Part shown: one piece after another, positions 1 to 12,593 of the stretch | Layout of the letters: each line of letters begins with the position of its first letter | Position numbering within the stretch: the stretch's first letter is position 1 | Assembly: GCA_963556695.1 (NCBI GenBank) | Contig: CAUWAG010000010.1 | Coordinates: forward strand, 3,224,001-3,288,000 | Direction of reading: 5' to 3' | Source: Anthostomella pinea | Taxonomy: Eukaryota; Ascomycota; Sordariomycetes; Xylariales; Xylariaceae | DNA length: 64,000 bases | The notes under the pieces: generated by a model | The model's input: the letters and a program-made list of their open reading frames with translations, nothing else | What the model was told of the DNA's origin: nothing | Database searches by the model: none | Position numbers and translations under genes: made by a program

Positions 1-1521
1 GACAGCGGCAACATGCTCCCGTTGTTCTTCAGGAGTGTGATCGCCTCTTGTGCCACCTGCTTGGCTACCTTCCAGTGGTCATCCTGCACGTTGACGTACT
101 GGTTGACGACGCCTATGGGAGAGACGACGGCACCTGGGTATAATGGCCCGACGGCGTCTGCCGTGTTGGACGAGAAGTTCGGAGGCGGATAGTCCTGGTC
201 CTGGCCGAGCTGATACCAAGTGGCGACGACTCGGGTCGCCATGTCGTTCAGGCGGTCGACAGGCACGGAACCGTTCAGGACAGATCGGGTGAGCTCGTAC
301 TGCCAGTCGCTAAGTCCGGTTAGGGGAATGTTGTTGCCAATGGTGTCTCCAGGCATCGACATGTCGAGTCCAGCTAGAGCGGAGGCGACTCCTGAAATCT
401 GAGCTAGCCAGTCGGTCATGACCAGACCTTGGAAGCCAAGTTCCTCCTTCAAAAGACCATTGATCAAGTAGCTGTTCTGGGAGTCGGCGGATCCGTTGAC
501 CTAGGAGACGTGTCAGAGACCAAAAGCAAGCAGTTGAGGGACACACTTACAGCAGGGTACGCTGTCATGATTGAGCCCACACCGGCATGGACACCCTCAG
601 CGAATGGCCAGAGATACAGCTCATGCAATGTTCGGTCATCTAGGAAGTGATCAGTCATCTCCGCAGAAACGGCATGTCAGGCCAAATGTCAACTTACCGA
701 TGTTCGAGCTGTAAGCCTGCTGCAAGAGGTTGTACATGCGGTAGAGCTCCTGTTCGTTTCCGATCAGATGCTTCAGCGTGGCGATGACACCTTGCTCCTG
801 AGCTCCTCGAATGGTCTCAGCTCCTGCGATGGCTTGAAGCACAGGGTCCGCGCCGAACCCCTCCCAGTTTCGCCCTCCTCTGGGCTTTCTGCCGAGCGCA
901 CCAACCACCGGACCGAGATAGAAGTTGGCGCCCTTGCCTCGGAACTCTTTGCCTATCGCGACGCCCCTCTGGTAGATGAGATCCTTATCCCATGTAGCTC
1001 CGGTCGTGATTCCCGCTGGGAAGGCGGTGATGTTGTCAGTGGTTCGAACGCCCAGTGGTCCATCTTGCAAGCATAGTTGCGGGAAGCCTAAACGAGGTAC
1101 GCTGCCGGTATTTCCAACACAGGGTCCTAGAGACATCAGGTCAGACACGATCCCTAGTCATATTGCTCGTCATACTGCTCGTCATACTGCTCGTCAAGTA
1201 TTTATTAACATACCCTAACAGGTTGTTAGCGGTCTGACTTGATAATAGTCCCCTAAAGTGAAAGAGGAAGCTCACCATATATAGACCAGTACCAGCAGTG
1301 ATGTTAACCTTCTCGGCCAAAGTCATATTCGATACCATGTCGACGGCTTTCGCATAGCTGTCACTCCACTCATCGGACCAGCCGCCGTAGGGCGCCGGAT
1401 AATACGGGGCAGCGACATAGCCATCTGGGACCGGGTCCCGGCGCTGCAGCACGGAGGCAAATGCTGATGAAGCTACTAAGAGCACAAGCGAGAGACTGCG
1501 GAGACCCGAGGGAAACTCCAT
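1..1521 (-). CDS. secreted GH3 beta-glucosidase (5' part; gene runs off the left edge)
   Basis: This is a glycoside hydrolase family 3 beta-glucosidase, which releases glucose from cello-oligosaccharides outside the cell. The start at 1521 gives a clean signal peptide ([20 protein letters not shown]); an upstream ATG at 1536 only adds five residues. Family hallmarks in order are [79 protein letters not shown] and VMTDWLAQ, whose Asp is the expected nucleophile. Probable exons are about 1276-1521, 698-1126, 551-639 and 1-500; introns 640-697 and 501-550 splice cleanly. The first junction is odd: the best donor (1275) and acceptor (1127) leave the frame off by one base. A weaker donor at 1286 keeps the frame but drops the LYM residues expected at this point. 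This may be a one-base loss in a G run, real or a consensus error. About 400 residues are visible; the C-terminal half lies outside the window. Confidence 0.9.
1161..1196. repeat. 12-bp tandem repeat inside the first GH3 intron
   Basis: Three copies of a 12-base unit (TACTGCTCGTCA, the first with one change) lie inside the first intron of the beta-glucosidase gene. That intron (about 150-160 bp) is longer than the 50-58 bp of the next two, so the repeat probably expanded it. Confidence 0.8.
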
Positions 1522-3489
1522 GTTGATGATGACCATTATTAGAAACGAAGGTGTTGCAGGTGAGATGATTCCCAGCAGATGGAAAAACTCATATGGGGAT
1601 TATCCAGAACTTAAGCGAATGAATGAATGCTCGCGTGCAGTGGCGCGCCGTAGCTCACGCGGCGGACATGTGGACGGAGATGGAATAAGAAAGCGGCAAT
1701 GTCATAGAATCGCGACTGGCAACGGCTCATTAGGTTACATATGCAGTGGTTCACTCTGCAGAAACAAGGTACGGGGGAGATTGTGGTCCGGGGTTCTTCC
1801 CAGATCCCAAGCCTCCGTAGATACCGCAGCAGATTGCAACCACGGAGAAACAGTCTGCTAAGCTCATGGAGTCGAGCAGCAGCCAGCTGCTAGAATAGGA
1901 GAGTCGCACGAGACCATCTACTATCGATCAGGGACTCCCTATGTCTTGGACTATGTCAGCAATCTACAGTACTCGGTCATTATTCTTCCGCAGACTCCGT
2001 GCATGATCGAGACAATAGGAGAGACGGCAGGGTGCGCATCCAATAGTATGGGATGGTTCACGAACACGACAGGGTTTTTACTTCAGCTTGGAGAATCCAT
2101 GACTTATAATGAGTCTGTTCAGCAGGCGGTTCGGGCCAGTGATCTCGATAACAACATATGCAGAATGGCTCCAAGGACCAATACCCAGCATTTCTTGAAG
2201 TCGGCTCGAGGTCAGTACGGGTCATCCAGATGCTCTGGGCTGCTTGTGCTACGCATCCACTGATTATGTCGTGAATCGAGTATCGGCTGGACCAGAAGAG
2301 GCTAAGAGCACAGATCTATTGAGCTTCGTCACAGCCTCACAGGGCCGGTTGGACCGTTGGAGTGCGGGGAAGCATCCATGATGAGTCCCAAACGAGATGT
2401 GGTGAAGAACCCGGCAGTGCGGCAATATGTGTTGTGCTCCGGGTTGCATTCGAGATGCATCGAAGCGCTGGGCGTCGGCTGGCTGTCATAGATCCATATC
2501 GGATGCGACATTAGACAGCCACTTGATACTGAATCGAGTTCTGGACGCATGTGTGCACGCGGATCCGGTGTGGTAAGGTAACATCTTCCATGGAATGAAT
2601 GTCTTCGAACCTCGAGACGGTTGAGAGGAGACTATCAGCACCGTACCTTATATTGCGATATATGGACACGGAGATATGGATATTCACTACGCCGACTTAT
2701 TGATGGAAGGGGGGCTGTCTAGGGCGTACCTGAGCCTCGGCGCCCCTCAAGTCAAACATTACGAACATCCACTTCATGTTCTATTTTGGCACATCTCCAT
2801 CATTCACCATTCAAGCATCCACCCCCTTCCATTTTGAGTACTCAATTCGCCCAAGTTCGGCAGCGGCCGGCAATGAAGAGCTGTCTAATCTGCCCGAGAT
2901 TTGGACAAGTCATGCAGCTCCATACAGGCTGTGCGGCTATCAAACTCTTCCACAGCCGTTTGAGGAGATTCCTCCGAGGACACCAAGGGCCATGGATAAT
3001 TCGACTCTTCCTCCCCACACTCGCGACCTCTAGCGTCTTCCCTTTTGAGCAATGTCGTCGCCGTACCTGGACTCATATGCCGACCCGACCCGATCCGTAT
3101 CAAGCACTTCACCTTCGAGTCAACTCCAATGACTCGCTGTGCCTGCATCTACCAAGTCGTATCGGACTTATTATTAGAGTACGGCCGTACTCGTGGACGC
3201 GGGGAGTCTAGGAGACTAGGACCTGGACAGCGTGACGAGCCCCTTGTCAATGCGACCCTGCTGAAGTTCTCAACCCTATTTCCCACGGACAGCAAGCGCT
3301 GTGGCACACCAGGGTTTCATTGAAAGCTGCAGTACGTCAGCATATGTGATCACAAGGTCAACTTACAGCTCGCTTGCAATCGAAGCTCATGCGCGTCTCG
3401 TTTATGCGGGCATGGTCAGGTTTAAAAATAAGCTCGAATACAGCTTTAGTACTCGACGACGGAATGGGCTACGATGGTCGGATATTTCG
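1522..3489. other. intergenic, no supported gene
   Basis: Base composition is normal, but no frame shows a recognisable domain, a coherent exon series or strong codon bias. One frame at 1946-2263 is open and has several N-glycosylation-like sites, but nothing links it to a family. The right end abuts the AT-rich insertion at 3490. Confidence 0.5.
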
Positions 3490-3503
3490 GATACTTCCGA
3501 CCG
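3490..3503. repeat. left target-site duplication of the AT-rich block
   Basis: GATACTTCCGACCG occurs here and again at 12594-12607, exactly at the two edges of the AT-rich block. The next bases (CACCAG versus TTACCAG) suggest the duplication may have been a few bases longer and has since diverged. Confidence 0.8.
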
Positions 3504-5971
3504 CACCAGTAAAAGACAATATTAAAATATTATCTCGAGTTTTTAAAAATAACTGTATAACAATATACTTAATTAATCATTAATTATCTTTAACGAATTT
3601 AATTAAAAGAAGAAACAGTTCGTTATAAAAGTTATATAATAACTGTGAGATTCTAGAAGGGTCACAAGCCTTGGGGGTATAAGCGGTCGCTGCAAATGTT
3701 GTTGTCATTCTCAAGTATGCTCGGCAGGGCTAATCTACAGCTAAATACCATACTGCACCATGCCAGAGTGGATTCACTGTTCCCTTGACAGCCCCCTAGT
3801 GGGTACTGCACCTAAGGGCACCATATCTGAGATCCAACATCTGACAATAACTAATAATAATCAATAAGAACTTATAAGTTATTTTATAAATATATAAGAT
3901 AATAGTTTATAATATTTTAACCAATTTTTTTAATATATTAATAAATAATAAAAATATTATAATAAAACAATTATATATTTAAAATATTTTTTAAATACTT
4001 AAAATAAATAGTATTTATGTAAAATAGTTAAATAATAATAAACCGGTTTAGAAAAAGTCATTTTCGATCGTTATAACGAACATATACTTCAAATAAGCAA
4101 ACGTTAAGTTAGACTTTAGATTGATTTAATTAAAAAACGAACAATTATTAACCAATATTATATAAGTTTACGGCTTTATTATTATTATGATTATGATAAA
4201 TTTAAATATAATATAGCCCGATATTACTTCCCAGCTAATATTACGTTTATATAAAAAACTACTTTTTTTTTATAAGTTAAAATTTTAGCTTTATATTACT
4301 TGTACACATATAAAGTTATTTTATAAGCTGATTAAATTTAATAGTAAGCCGAAAAAGACCTCCTAATAAAACGAGCGAGTAAGCTTTTTTGTTATCCTGT
4401 TCTTAATAAATTAAAAAGACAAAGAATTAATAGTTAATAAAATATGAAAACCAGCTTTAACCTTTAAAACGTAAACGCGTTAGTTTTTAAGGATTGATTA
4501 TATTAATAAAAGTAAAAAAATTAAATATTGAAAAATTAAAAAGATTTTCTTATATAATTTGTTTAAATTAAAAACAAATTATATAATTATAAAGCTTAAG
4601 ACGAGAGTTAATATTCCGGCTAATATTATATAAAATAAAGCAGTTACTTTATAATGAATTATCATTATATTTATAAACTTAATTTAAATAAGAGAATATC
4701 GATATTATTAGAAAAATATTATAAGATTTTAAAAGCTTTATTAATTTAAACTTAAAGATTATTACAAAAATAAAGTCAATAGCAAAAGAATAATACGTTT
4801 ATTTGAGCTAAGCTTTAATAATACCGTGAATTGATATTTAAAAGCTTAAGTAAAGATCTTTAAACAAAATACCGTAAAACGTTAAAATTCAAAGAGTAAA
4901 TTACAGTTATTATAGTGAAAATTAAAGCAATTTATAAAAAGCTTTATAAGTAAAAACTAGTAAGAAAGAAATTTCTTATTTTTATTTTAAAGAACTTTTT
5001 AGCAGTAAAATTCCAGTCTTTACTTAAAAGAATTAAAAAACTCTTTTGGTTAAAATAAAAACAAAAATAAATATGTATAAAGCAAAAGAAAATATGAAAA
5101 ATACAAGTAACAATACGTTAAACAATAACGCGCTTTTTATACCCTTATAAAGATCATAAAAAACTTTATAGCTTTAGAAATTAATTTTTGTAAAGTTTTT
5201 TAAAAAATTCTCACTTTATATATATATATATTTTAACTTATTTTTAAAAATTACTTTAACGGAACTTTTAGTAAAGTTTTTATTGGATAACATAACTTGT
5301 GATTTTAAAAAATTTAATACTAGGAAAAATAGCCCATTATAACGGGTACGACGCTTTTGACGAAGAGTAAGAGTCTTTTATTTTTAAAATAAAGACTTTT
5401 AACGTTAGATTTCAATCAACCGTTCATGATTAATATTAAGTATTTTTTAATCCTTTGTAATAAAACCTTAGTAGTAATAAAGAACCTTTAAGCCTAAGTA
5501 TGTTTTAAATATATATAAAAAGTAACGGATATATTATTAAAGACCTAAGCTTTATAAGCATATAAAAGCTTTCAGTTTTTAAAATATAAGGCGAATTAAT
5601 TACTTTAAACCACGACTAATTTTAAATAGTAATATACAAGCTAGAAAAGGGCTAATATATACTTATATATTAATATAAAATCCTTTACGAGTATTAAAAA
5701 CAAATACTTAATGATAATAACATTTATATTATCGTTTTTAAATGAAATAATAATGAATTAACAAGAACTAAGATTTATTCACGTTTATTAAACAAATTAA
5801 TAAATGTTTAAACCTTAAACGAGTTAAAGAAATACTTAGCTTTAATACGAATTAATAGTTTGATATTAATCGTAAGAGATTTAAATGTCTATTGTTTAAA
5901 ATAGTCCTTAATAAATGTTATAACGAACGTTAAAAGTAATAGGCTTCATAGATTATAAAACAGTTCACCTT

Positions 5972-6172
5972 TGAAGCGTGTGTGTATGGGTGTATATTGG
6001 TGTATGGGTGAGGGCTGAAGAGCCCAAGCTAGATGGGCTGGAGCTGCACATACTTATGGTGGAAGTGCAGCCTTTATCAAATCAGGCAGCCCTTATCTAT
6101 TTATCTAGCAAATTTACAGTGGGTCTCCTGTCCACCATAACTACCACCCCCGGTGAAGTATGTCAGCCTTTT
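5972..6172. repeat. GC-richer island, copy A of a short dispersed repeat
   Basis: About 200 bases of near-normal composition inside the AT-rich block. It begins TGAAGCGTGTGT and aligns end to end, at roughly two-thirds identity by eye, with the island at 9467-9655. Both contain a CAGCCCTTATCTA core. Neither has convincing LTR termini or flanking duplications. It is too short and too diverged to be a good RIP target, which would explain its preservation. Confidence 0.6.
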
Positions 6173-7304
6173 AATAACCTTTATTTTAATAATAATAAAA
6201 CCTTAAAAACTTTTTAAGAATAAAATCGTACCGGATTTTATCTCAAACGTAATCCTTATTAATTTTAATATTGTTCATTATAATATAATCAAGCGTATAA
6301 AAGACTTAAGTGACTAGACGTTAATAATCTTAATAATAATTACATTTAAGTTGTTTCAAGATAAAGACTATAAAAAGATTAATTAAAAGATAACTGGAAA
6401 AAAAACTATTAGATATTTTAAACAAACCCTTTTTTTTATAAACGACGTTAATAAAATTAATCTAAAAGAATATTTGAAGATCTTCTTATAATAAAGAAAA
6501 ATACATTATAACGAAAGCGGTTCTAAATAAGTAAATAGTATTTATTAAAAATAAAAACGGGTAGACTTTCATGCTCTTTAAACTTTATAAAGATATGAAG
6601 CGATTATTAGGATATATCCGGAAAAAATAAAAACAAACCAGATATATAAATACGGCTATTATAAAAAGCCTTTTTAAAAAAAACTAAGGTTTCAAAATAA
6701 TAAAAAGAAAACGGCTTTAAAACTAGGTCAAAAAAACTGTTATTGATTTAAAGTTTTTTTAAAGATTAAAAAAATCTAAAAAACTTTAAAAGGCTTTAAA
6801 AAGATTTTATATTATAGAATATATGTTTTTACTACGGAAATTACTCCAAAAAGTAAAGATATCATTAATGCCTTAAAATTTTTAATTTTTTTAAATGCTA
6901 ATTTTTCAAACATCAAAAGCTTTAAGTATTTAAAACCTATCGAATAATACTTTTTACAGTAATAAAAGTTATTATTATTACTTATAACCTTTTTAATAAT
7001 AAGACCTTGAAACCTGATAAGCACTTGAACAAAATTTTAAATATAAACTTTTTAACGCTTAATTTATCGCGAAAGATCAATATTAAGAACGTTAAGTTTT
7101 ATTAAAAAAGGCTTTTAAAGCGGTGATAACTAACCGGACATAATATTTAATTATGGAATATATTTTTTTTGTTAATACTTGTTTAAAATCCTTTTGGGAA
7201 ATATTTTTAAAAACGCTTTATATATAATAACCAAATTTTTTTAAAGCATAATAAATAAAATTAATAACAACTTTATATACAATTATTAGTGCTTATTAAA
7301 CGTG

Positions 7305-7527
7305 TTATAGCTAGTAAAAGACTATAAAGAGGTGAAAGAGGTAAATAAAGACTTTAAAAAGGTGAAAGGGGAAGTATTCAAACATTATTCAACATGTTTG
7401 TTATTTAATATTAAGTAAATAAGTATTAAAGGGCGTTTTATAGCTATATTTAGTTAATAATCTTTTTTATAAATTTATAGTTAAAATTCCGACTATTATT
7501 AATTTTATTCTAAACTTATTTAAATCT
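7305..7527. repeat. RIP-degraded repeat segment, copy 1
   Basis: AT-rich stretch that aligns with 9240-9467 over about 220 bases, sharing for example TTATTTAATATTAAGTAAA. The differences are mostly A/G and C/T, as expected of two repeat copies mutated independently by RIP. Confidence 0.6.
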
Positions 7528-8482
7528 TTAATATTTATATAGTAATATTTTCGATTTTTATCCAAGAAGAATTCAGTATTTTAAAGGTAATTAAACCTTT
7601 TAACAAGCTTTTAAACCCTTAATAACCTTTTTTTCTTTACAATGGCTTTAAATACTTTTAAACGTAAAGGCGTACTTGTTAATAACGCCGCTACGGAGGC
7701 AAAAATCGAGCTTTTCAAAAAAAGATTAAACGGATAAAGTAATAAATAGCTTATTAAAGCAAAGCGATTATTAGTAAAAATAACAATAACTCCGCTATTA
7801 AAAAGGATCGCAAGGAAAAATAAAGAAAAAACGACGACTTTACGATCATTTAATAGCACAGTTTTAAGTAATAACTGTTCAAAAAGCGTTATTTAAAGAG
7901 AGTAAGTAACTAGCGATTATAAAACGTTACGTTTATAATTATTATTAAAAGGATCGGCTGGTAAAATATCTTCACGTTTATATAGGTTCATTAACTACAT
8001 AAAATAGGTAATATGATTTATAACGTTATTAATAAAAAAACTAGTACGTTTTATCTAAGGCTTACGATACGGTAGGGAGATAGTTAACCGCATGAAAATA
8101 ACGTACGAAACGGATAAAAAGGAGTGGAAGTTAGTATTATAAGACGATTTTTAAAAGTATCATTACAACGACAGATGTCTTTTCTAATACGTAACTAACT
8201 TTAATAACTTAATAACTTATAACGGTAACATAAGTAATATAGTTGTTTTATCGTAATAAAAAGCTTTGTTTTCTATTAGTATACAATTTTTTTTTAAAGC
8301 GTAGGAGTAATAATAGCTATTTTTTATTAAATATACTTTTAATACGATGTTATTTTGAGCCTTTTAAACCCATTTTGTAAGTAAATTTCAAGACCGTAAC
8401 AATGATAATAAAGGTAAAAAAGAGACAAGTTATATATAGCACAAAGCTGGTATAAAGAAATAACTATAATAATTAAAGTAGT

Positions 8483-8536
8483 AAATACTTATATTATAAG
8501 TATTATAAAAAGAAAGGTTATCATAAGCGAAATTGC
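8483..8536 (+). mobile_element. remnant of a copia-like gag zinc knuckle
   Basis: Read in frame from 8483, codons at 8495, 8504, 8519 and 8534 have exactly the spacing of a CX2CX4HX4C retroviral-type zinc knuckle, with K-K-K-G before the His position. The last Cys is still TGC. The other three read TAT, each one RIP-type transition from TGT or CAT. This marks a degraded LTR-retrotransposon gag of copia type; adjacent gag and protease sequence is too damaged to place. Assignment is by motif spacing only. Confidence 0.5.
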
Positions 8537-9239
8537 TTTAAGCTTTTACAAAGTGGTAGTGTAAATAAAACCGATTTAAAAAAAGAATAATAAAGTAAGG
8601 TATAAGTTATACCGTTATAAGTTATAGGATATAGTTTCTTATAAGATTAGAAGATCTCATTATTGGGTTTTATTTGAACGGTGATTCTAAACGTTATAAA
8701 AGCGACGGTAAAAGAGTAAATAAATTATTAAATCGATAAAGTTACTATTCGAGAAATAAACGTATATATTAACGTATTATATACGATCTTAATGTAGCGC
8801 GTTAATAATAATAGTACGGAGGTATTAGCTTAATATAATAATATACAACGGCATACCGTAAGACGGTAATAAAGGTACGGCGAAGTAATACACAACGGCT
8901 ATAATAACAAAGCAAAAGGTCTTTTAATCGATTAAAAGATTATTCAAAATAGGAAAAAAAGAAAATATTTAAGCATACGATAACTTAACTACTAAAAGTA
9001 ATAATGAGTGGTTAAATAAGCTTTATTGATAAGGATTTTATTATTTTATGTACGTATACTGCTTAGTTAACTAAGTAATAGTATTGTCGTTCGAATTAGA
9101 TTTTATTACGTTTTTAAACGATTTGAGGCTGTATTAGTCTTTTAACGTTATTATATAAATTAGCTGTTTTAAAGGTAAGCGGTATAACAACTGTTCATAC
9201 CTAATAGTTATAAAGGCGTGTAAAAATATTATCGCTTAT

Positions 9240-9467
9240 TAGAGGTGTTATAACTAGTAGTAAGCTACAAGAAGGTAAAAAAGATAAATAACGACTTTAA
9301 AATGATAAAAAAGAAAGTATTCGGGCGTTGTTTAACAGGTTTATTATTTAATATTAAGTAAACGGATATTAAAAAGCTTTTATAGCTGTATTCAAGTAAG
9401 AATTTCCTTTATAAATTTATGATTAAAATACTGACTATTCTTTATCATATCTTAGCCTTATTTAACT
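9240..9467. repeat. RIP-degraded repeat segment, copy 2
   Basis: Second copy of the segment at 7305-7527. Its homology stops exactly where island B begins, so this is an element boundary or an old junction. Confidence 0.6.
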
Positions 9468-9655
9468 GAAGCGTGTGTATATGGATACGTATTGGTATGT
9501 GTGTGGGTGTTGGAGATCTTAAACTAGAAGGGCTGCGGCAGCACACACTCAAGGTGTGTGCAACGCTTATCTAATTGTGTCAGCCCTTATCTACGCTATC
9601 TGCCTAGATACAGTAGGACTCCATCCACACCCCTTAGTGACCTGTGTCATTAACC
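9467..9655. repeat. GC-richer island, copy B of a short dispersed repeat
   Basis: Diverged copy of the island at 5972-6172 in the same orientation. It starts with the same TGAAGCGTGTGT and keeps the GTCAGCCCTTATCTA core. Confidence 0.6.
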
Positions 9656-9817
9656 CTTAATATATATACTTTATTATTATTGCATATTATAAAAGCCTTT
9701 AATAACGTTTTAATTTGCTAGTTAATTTATAATTAAGAAAATAAATATTGAAAGAAACAAAATTAAATAAATAAAAAACCTTTCAAAAATAAACGAATAA
9801 ACTTTCAATCACTTAAT

Positions 9818-9821
<4 letters not shown>

Positions 9822-9853
<32 letters not shown>
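9822..9853. repeat. TA dinucleotide microsatellite
   Basis: Uninterrupted run of about 16 TA units inside the AT-rich block. A shorter TA run lies near 11600. Confidence 0.9.
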
Positions 9854-9857
<4 letters not shown>

Positions 9858-10348
9858 TTATGAACGTTAAAATTATTTTTAATATATATATATTAACTTG
9901 ATAAAAGCTTTAAATAAATAAATCATTATTATTGCTTAAATGGATAATATTATAATTATTATAATAAAACCTATTTTGGTTGAAGTTTGTTTTATTGCTT
10001 AAAATTTTATTATTAACTATTAAAAAAAAGCTATGACTTATTTAACTATCTTTAACGTTAAAAAATAATGGTGTATATTTTTATAAGCTTTAAAGCAACT
10101 TATTTTAATACTCATTATTTTAATATACGTTAATAAAAGTATGTACGATACTAAATCAAGTATTATACTTGAATTCAAATTTTAAATTAAATTACTGTTT
10201 AAATTTAAAACATTATGTTAAAGTTTATATAATAAATATCTAAAACGTTAGAAAAACGCACGAAATAATATCTAAAAATGCCTTTCTTTACGGTAGCTTA
10301 ATTTAATACTGATGAAATAAAGAGTTTAACAAGAAAATATAAGGTTAG

Positions 10349-10550
10349 TGTTGGATCCATGTGATTCCACAGTCAAACCATCCATACAAAACCCACATTT
10401 ATGATTAGATAAGAGATTAGATACCGGATTGTGAGGTCACTTAGCCAGACTTGCAGGTCTAGCTAGACTTCCTAATCCAACCATCAGCAACATCATGACC
10501 TTAACCCCTTACTCGAGTATTATGATTGATCGTTCAAGCCTGTTCCAACA
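10349..10550. mobile_element. 202-bp solo LTR with 5-bp target duplication
   Basis: The sequence starts TGTTGGATCC and ends TGTTCCAACA, giving inverted TGTTGGA/TCCAACA ends of the TG...CA type. It is flanked on both sides by GTTAG (10344-10348 and 10551-10555), the 5-base duplication made by an LTR-retrotransposon integrase. It is a solo LTR, left after recombination between the two LTRs removed the internal part. Its composition is normal while everything around it is AT-rich, so it most likely inserted after the surrounding DNA had been mutated. Confidence 0.9.
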
Positions 10551-12524
10551 GTTAGAAAATAATCTAACGTAAAGTTTTAATTAAAACGCAAAGGGATTTT
10601 CAACGTATTAATAATATTGTAATAAATATGAAAATTAAAATCTTTTTAATAGAAAAGACTTTTAAATTACAAGTTATAAATATAGTTATTAAAATAACTC
10701 TTAAAAAGCTAAGTAAACCCTTCTTATATAATATAAGCATTACGGCCTATTTATAATACTTATTAATAGCTTTAAAGTTATATATTATAAATAAAAAAAT
10801 TATAATTTTTATATTAAAATTATTGTAACTTTCATAACATTTTTCAATGTTATTTTATAAAAATTTATAATACATATATAAACATTGAAACCATCGAAAA
10901 TATTGAAGATACAATGTGTTAAAAAATGCTATTTATATTTATGTTAACGGTTTAAGTATATTTTTAAAAAATATGTATAGCAGTTATTTGTATCTATATT
11001 ATTTTGTATATTAAAACATGATTATATATTAATTTCCTCAACCGTTTTATAGTTTATCATAATAAAATTCAAGCCTTAATTATTTCTATAAAAGGAATTA
11101 AAAAAATTAATACGATTAAGTTAATTCATACCATTTTAAATAATAAAGGATATATTTAAGCTGTTATTGACTTTTTAACTTAAAAAAGCTAATAATCTTT
11201 AAAGCTTTTATGGGGAACATTGAATACATAAACTTGTTTAATCTTACCATCATCGTATAGATTTCAATATCTATGAATGTTAGAAAAAACGAGCTTATAA
11301 ATTACTTGATTAAAAAGTTATAAGATAAAGCCTTAAAAGGTAATATATATTTAATTTATCTAAAGAGCTACTTTTTAAAACTATAATAATAATTGACGCT
11401 AATAATATACGCTTTAAATGAAATAAAGCTAATAAACACAAGATTATTTTAATAAAGAAAAGGTTCTCATATATAACAAGGCTTTTTGCCGTATTTAGCC
11501 TATATATTAGTAAAAGAAACATAATAATTTCATACCGATATATTTAAAGTCATTAAATTAATAATTCTAAATTTTTATCTAGGGGAAAAACTTAAACGAA
11601 TATATATATATATATATATAAACGACTTATGTTATATTTGAAAATATGATACTTTAAATTAAAAATTAATTAAACGACTTTTAACATTTTATTAATTTAT
11701 AAAGCTTTAAACTTTAAAAAGAAAACATATAGAAAATGATAGTAAATTACTTCTTTATATAAGCTTTTAAACATTTTAGTACTAATTATGTAAATTATTT
11801 CAATAATTAAAAAGTAAGACTTTATTTCTTTTTAAAATACGTTAATATTGAATACTTACGAATTAAGATTTAAAAAGTTATTATATAAATAACTTCAGAT
11901 AATTAATAATAAAACAATTGTTTAACAAATAAAAGTAAAAGTAATAAAACTTTTTAGTACAATTAAAATATAGCCATACAGCTAATAAAACGTATAACTT
12001 ATTATTTATTATTTAAAAAGTAGCATTTATAATTTTATAATAAGTATTATTTTATAAGAAATACTATATAATATGCATTAATATCAATATTAAAAAACTA
12101 CTCTTAATTTTTTTAACTAAAAAAAATTTAATATTGTATATATTACTACCTTTAAACTTAATAACTTGTAATTGGCTTAATATAAAAAGAAAAACTTAAC
12201 GCTTAGAAACAATGATACATATTAATAAACGTAAATATAAGTACCGAAAAAAAGAATTCAAATTAAGTTTTAAATATAATAAAAGCATACGTTGAAAGCT
12301 TATAATCGTTTAAATTTTTAACTCTTTACGAATTACGACATATATATTAAAAATCGTAACTGTAAAATAAATATAAAAAAATTAAAATAAATATATAAAA
12401 TACGAATACATTTAAATATTAATTATTAAAGTAAAAAATCACATACGAGAAATACATATTAAGATACCGACGCGTAAAGGTTAGATTTTGAACTAATAGT
12501 AATAGCCAGGGCATTATCTACTAT

Positions 12525-12593
12525 ATTTTAACAAGCCGCTTAGTCCCTTCGGGACTTTCTAGGCGTAATAATTCATCAATCAATCAATCAATC
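12525..12593 (+). mobile_element. 3' end of a LINE with hairpin and TCAA tail
   Basis: A non-AT-rich terminus containing the hairpin AGTCCCTTCGGGACT, then a short A/T stretch, then about four to five TCAA units running directly into the right target-site duplication. Hairpin plus short-repeat tail is the usual end of fungal Tad-type LINEs and fixes the orientation of the 9-kb insertion as +. Confidence 0.65.

Larger units (their letters stand above)
3504..12593. mobile_element. RIP-like AT-rich transposon block bounded by a 14-bp target-site duplication
   Basis: About 9 kb of very AT-rich DNA, dense in TA and TAA, with no usable reading frame. This is what repeat-induced point mutation leaves behind. 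Both borders carry the same 14-base word, and the right border is preceded by a TCAA-repeat tail typical of LINE 3' ends. The simplest reading is one LINE insertion on the + strand that later received other elements. A GC-normal island (about 3655-3845) near the left end may be its less-mutated 5' part. Internal pieces are listed separately: a copia-like zinc knuckle, two duplicated AT-rich segments, two related islands, a TA microsatellite and a solo LTR. The original proteins cannot be reconstructed by eye, so the element family is inference. Confidence 0.75.

Noticed and set aside
5978..6217. 79-codon open frame in island A
   Set aside because: It exists only because the island escaped AT-rich mutation. 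It has no motif, and the homologous island B does not keep the frame.
7611..7859. 82-codon minus-strand frame in the AT-rich block
   Set aside because: AT-rich hydrophobic translation of mutated repeat DNA; no domain and no intron context.
5972..9655. The two GC-richer islands as the two LTRs of one element
   Set aside because: They are only about two-thirds identical, lack clear TG...CA ends and a target duplication, and the zinc knuckle lies too near the right island for a normal LTR element.
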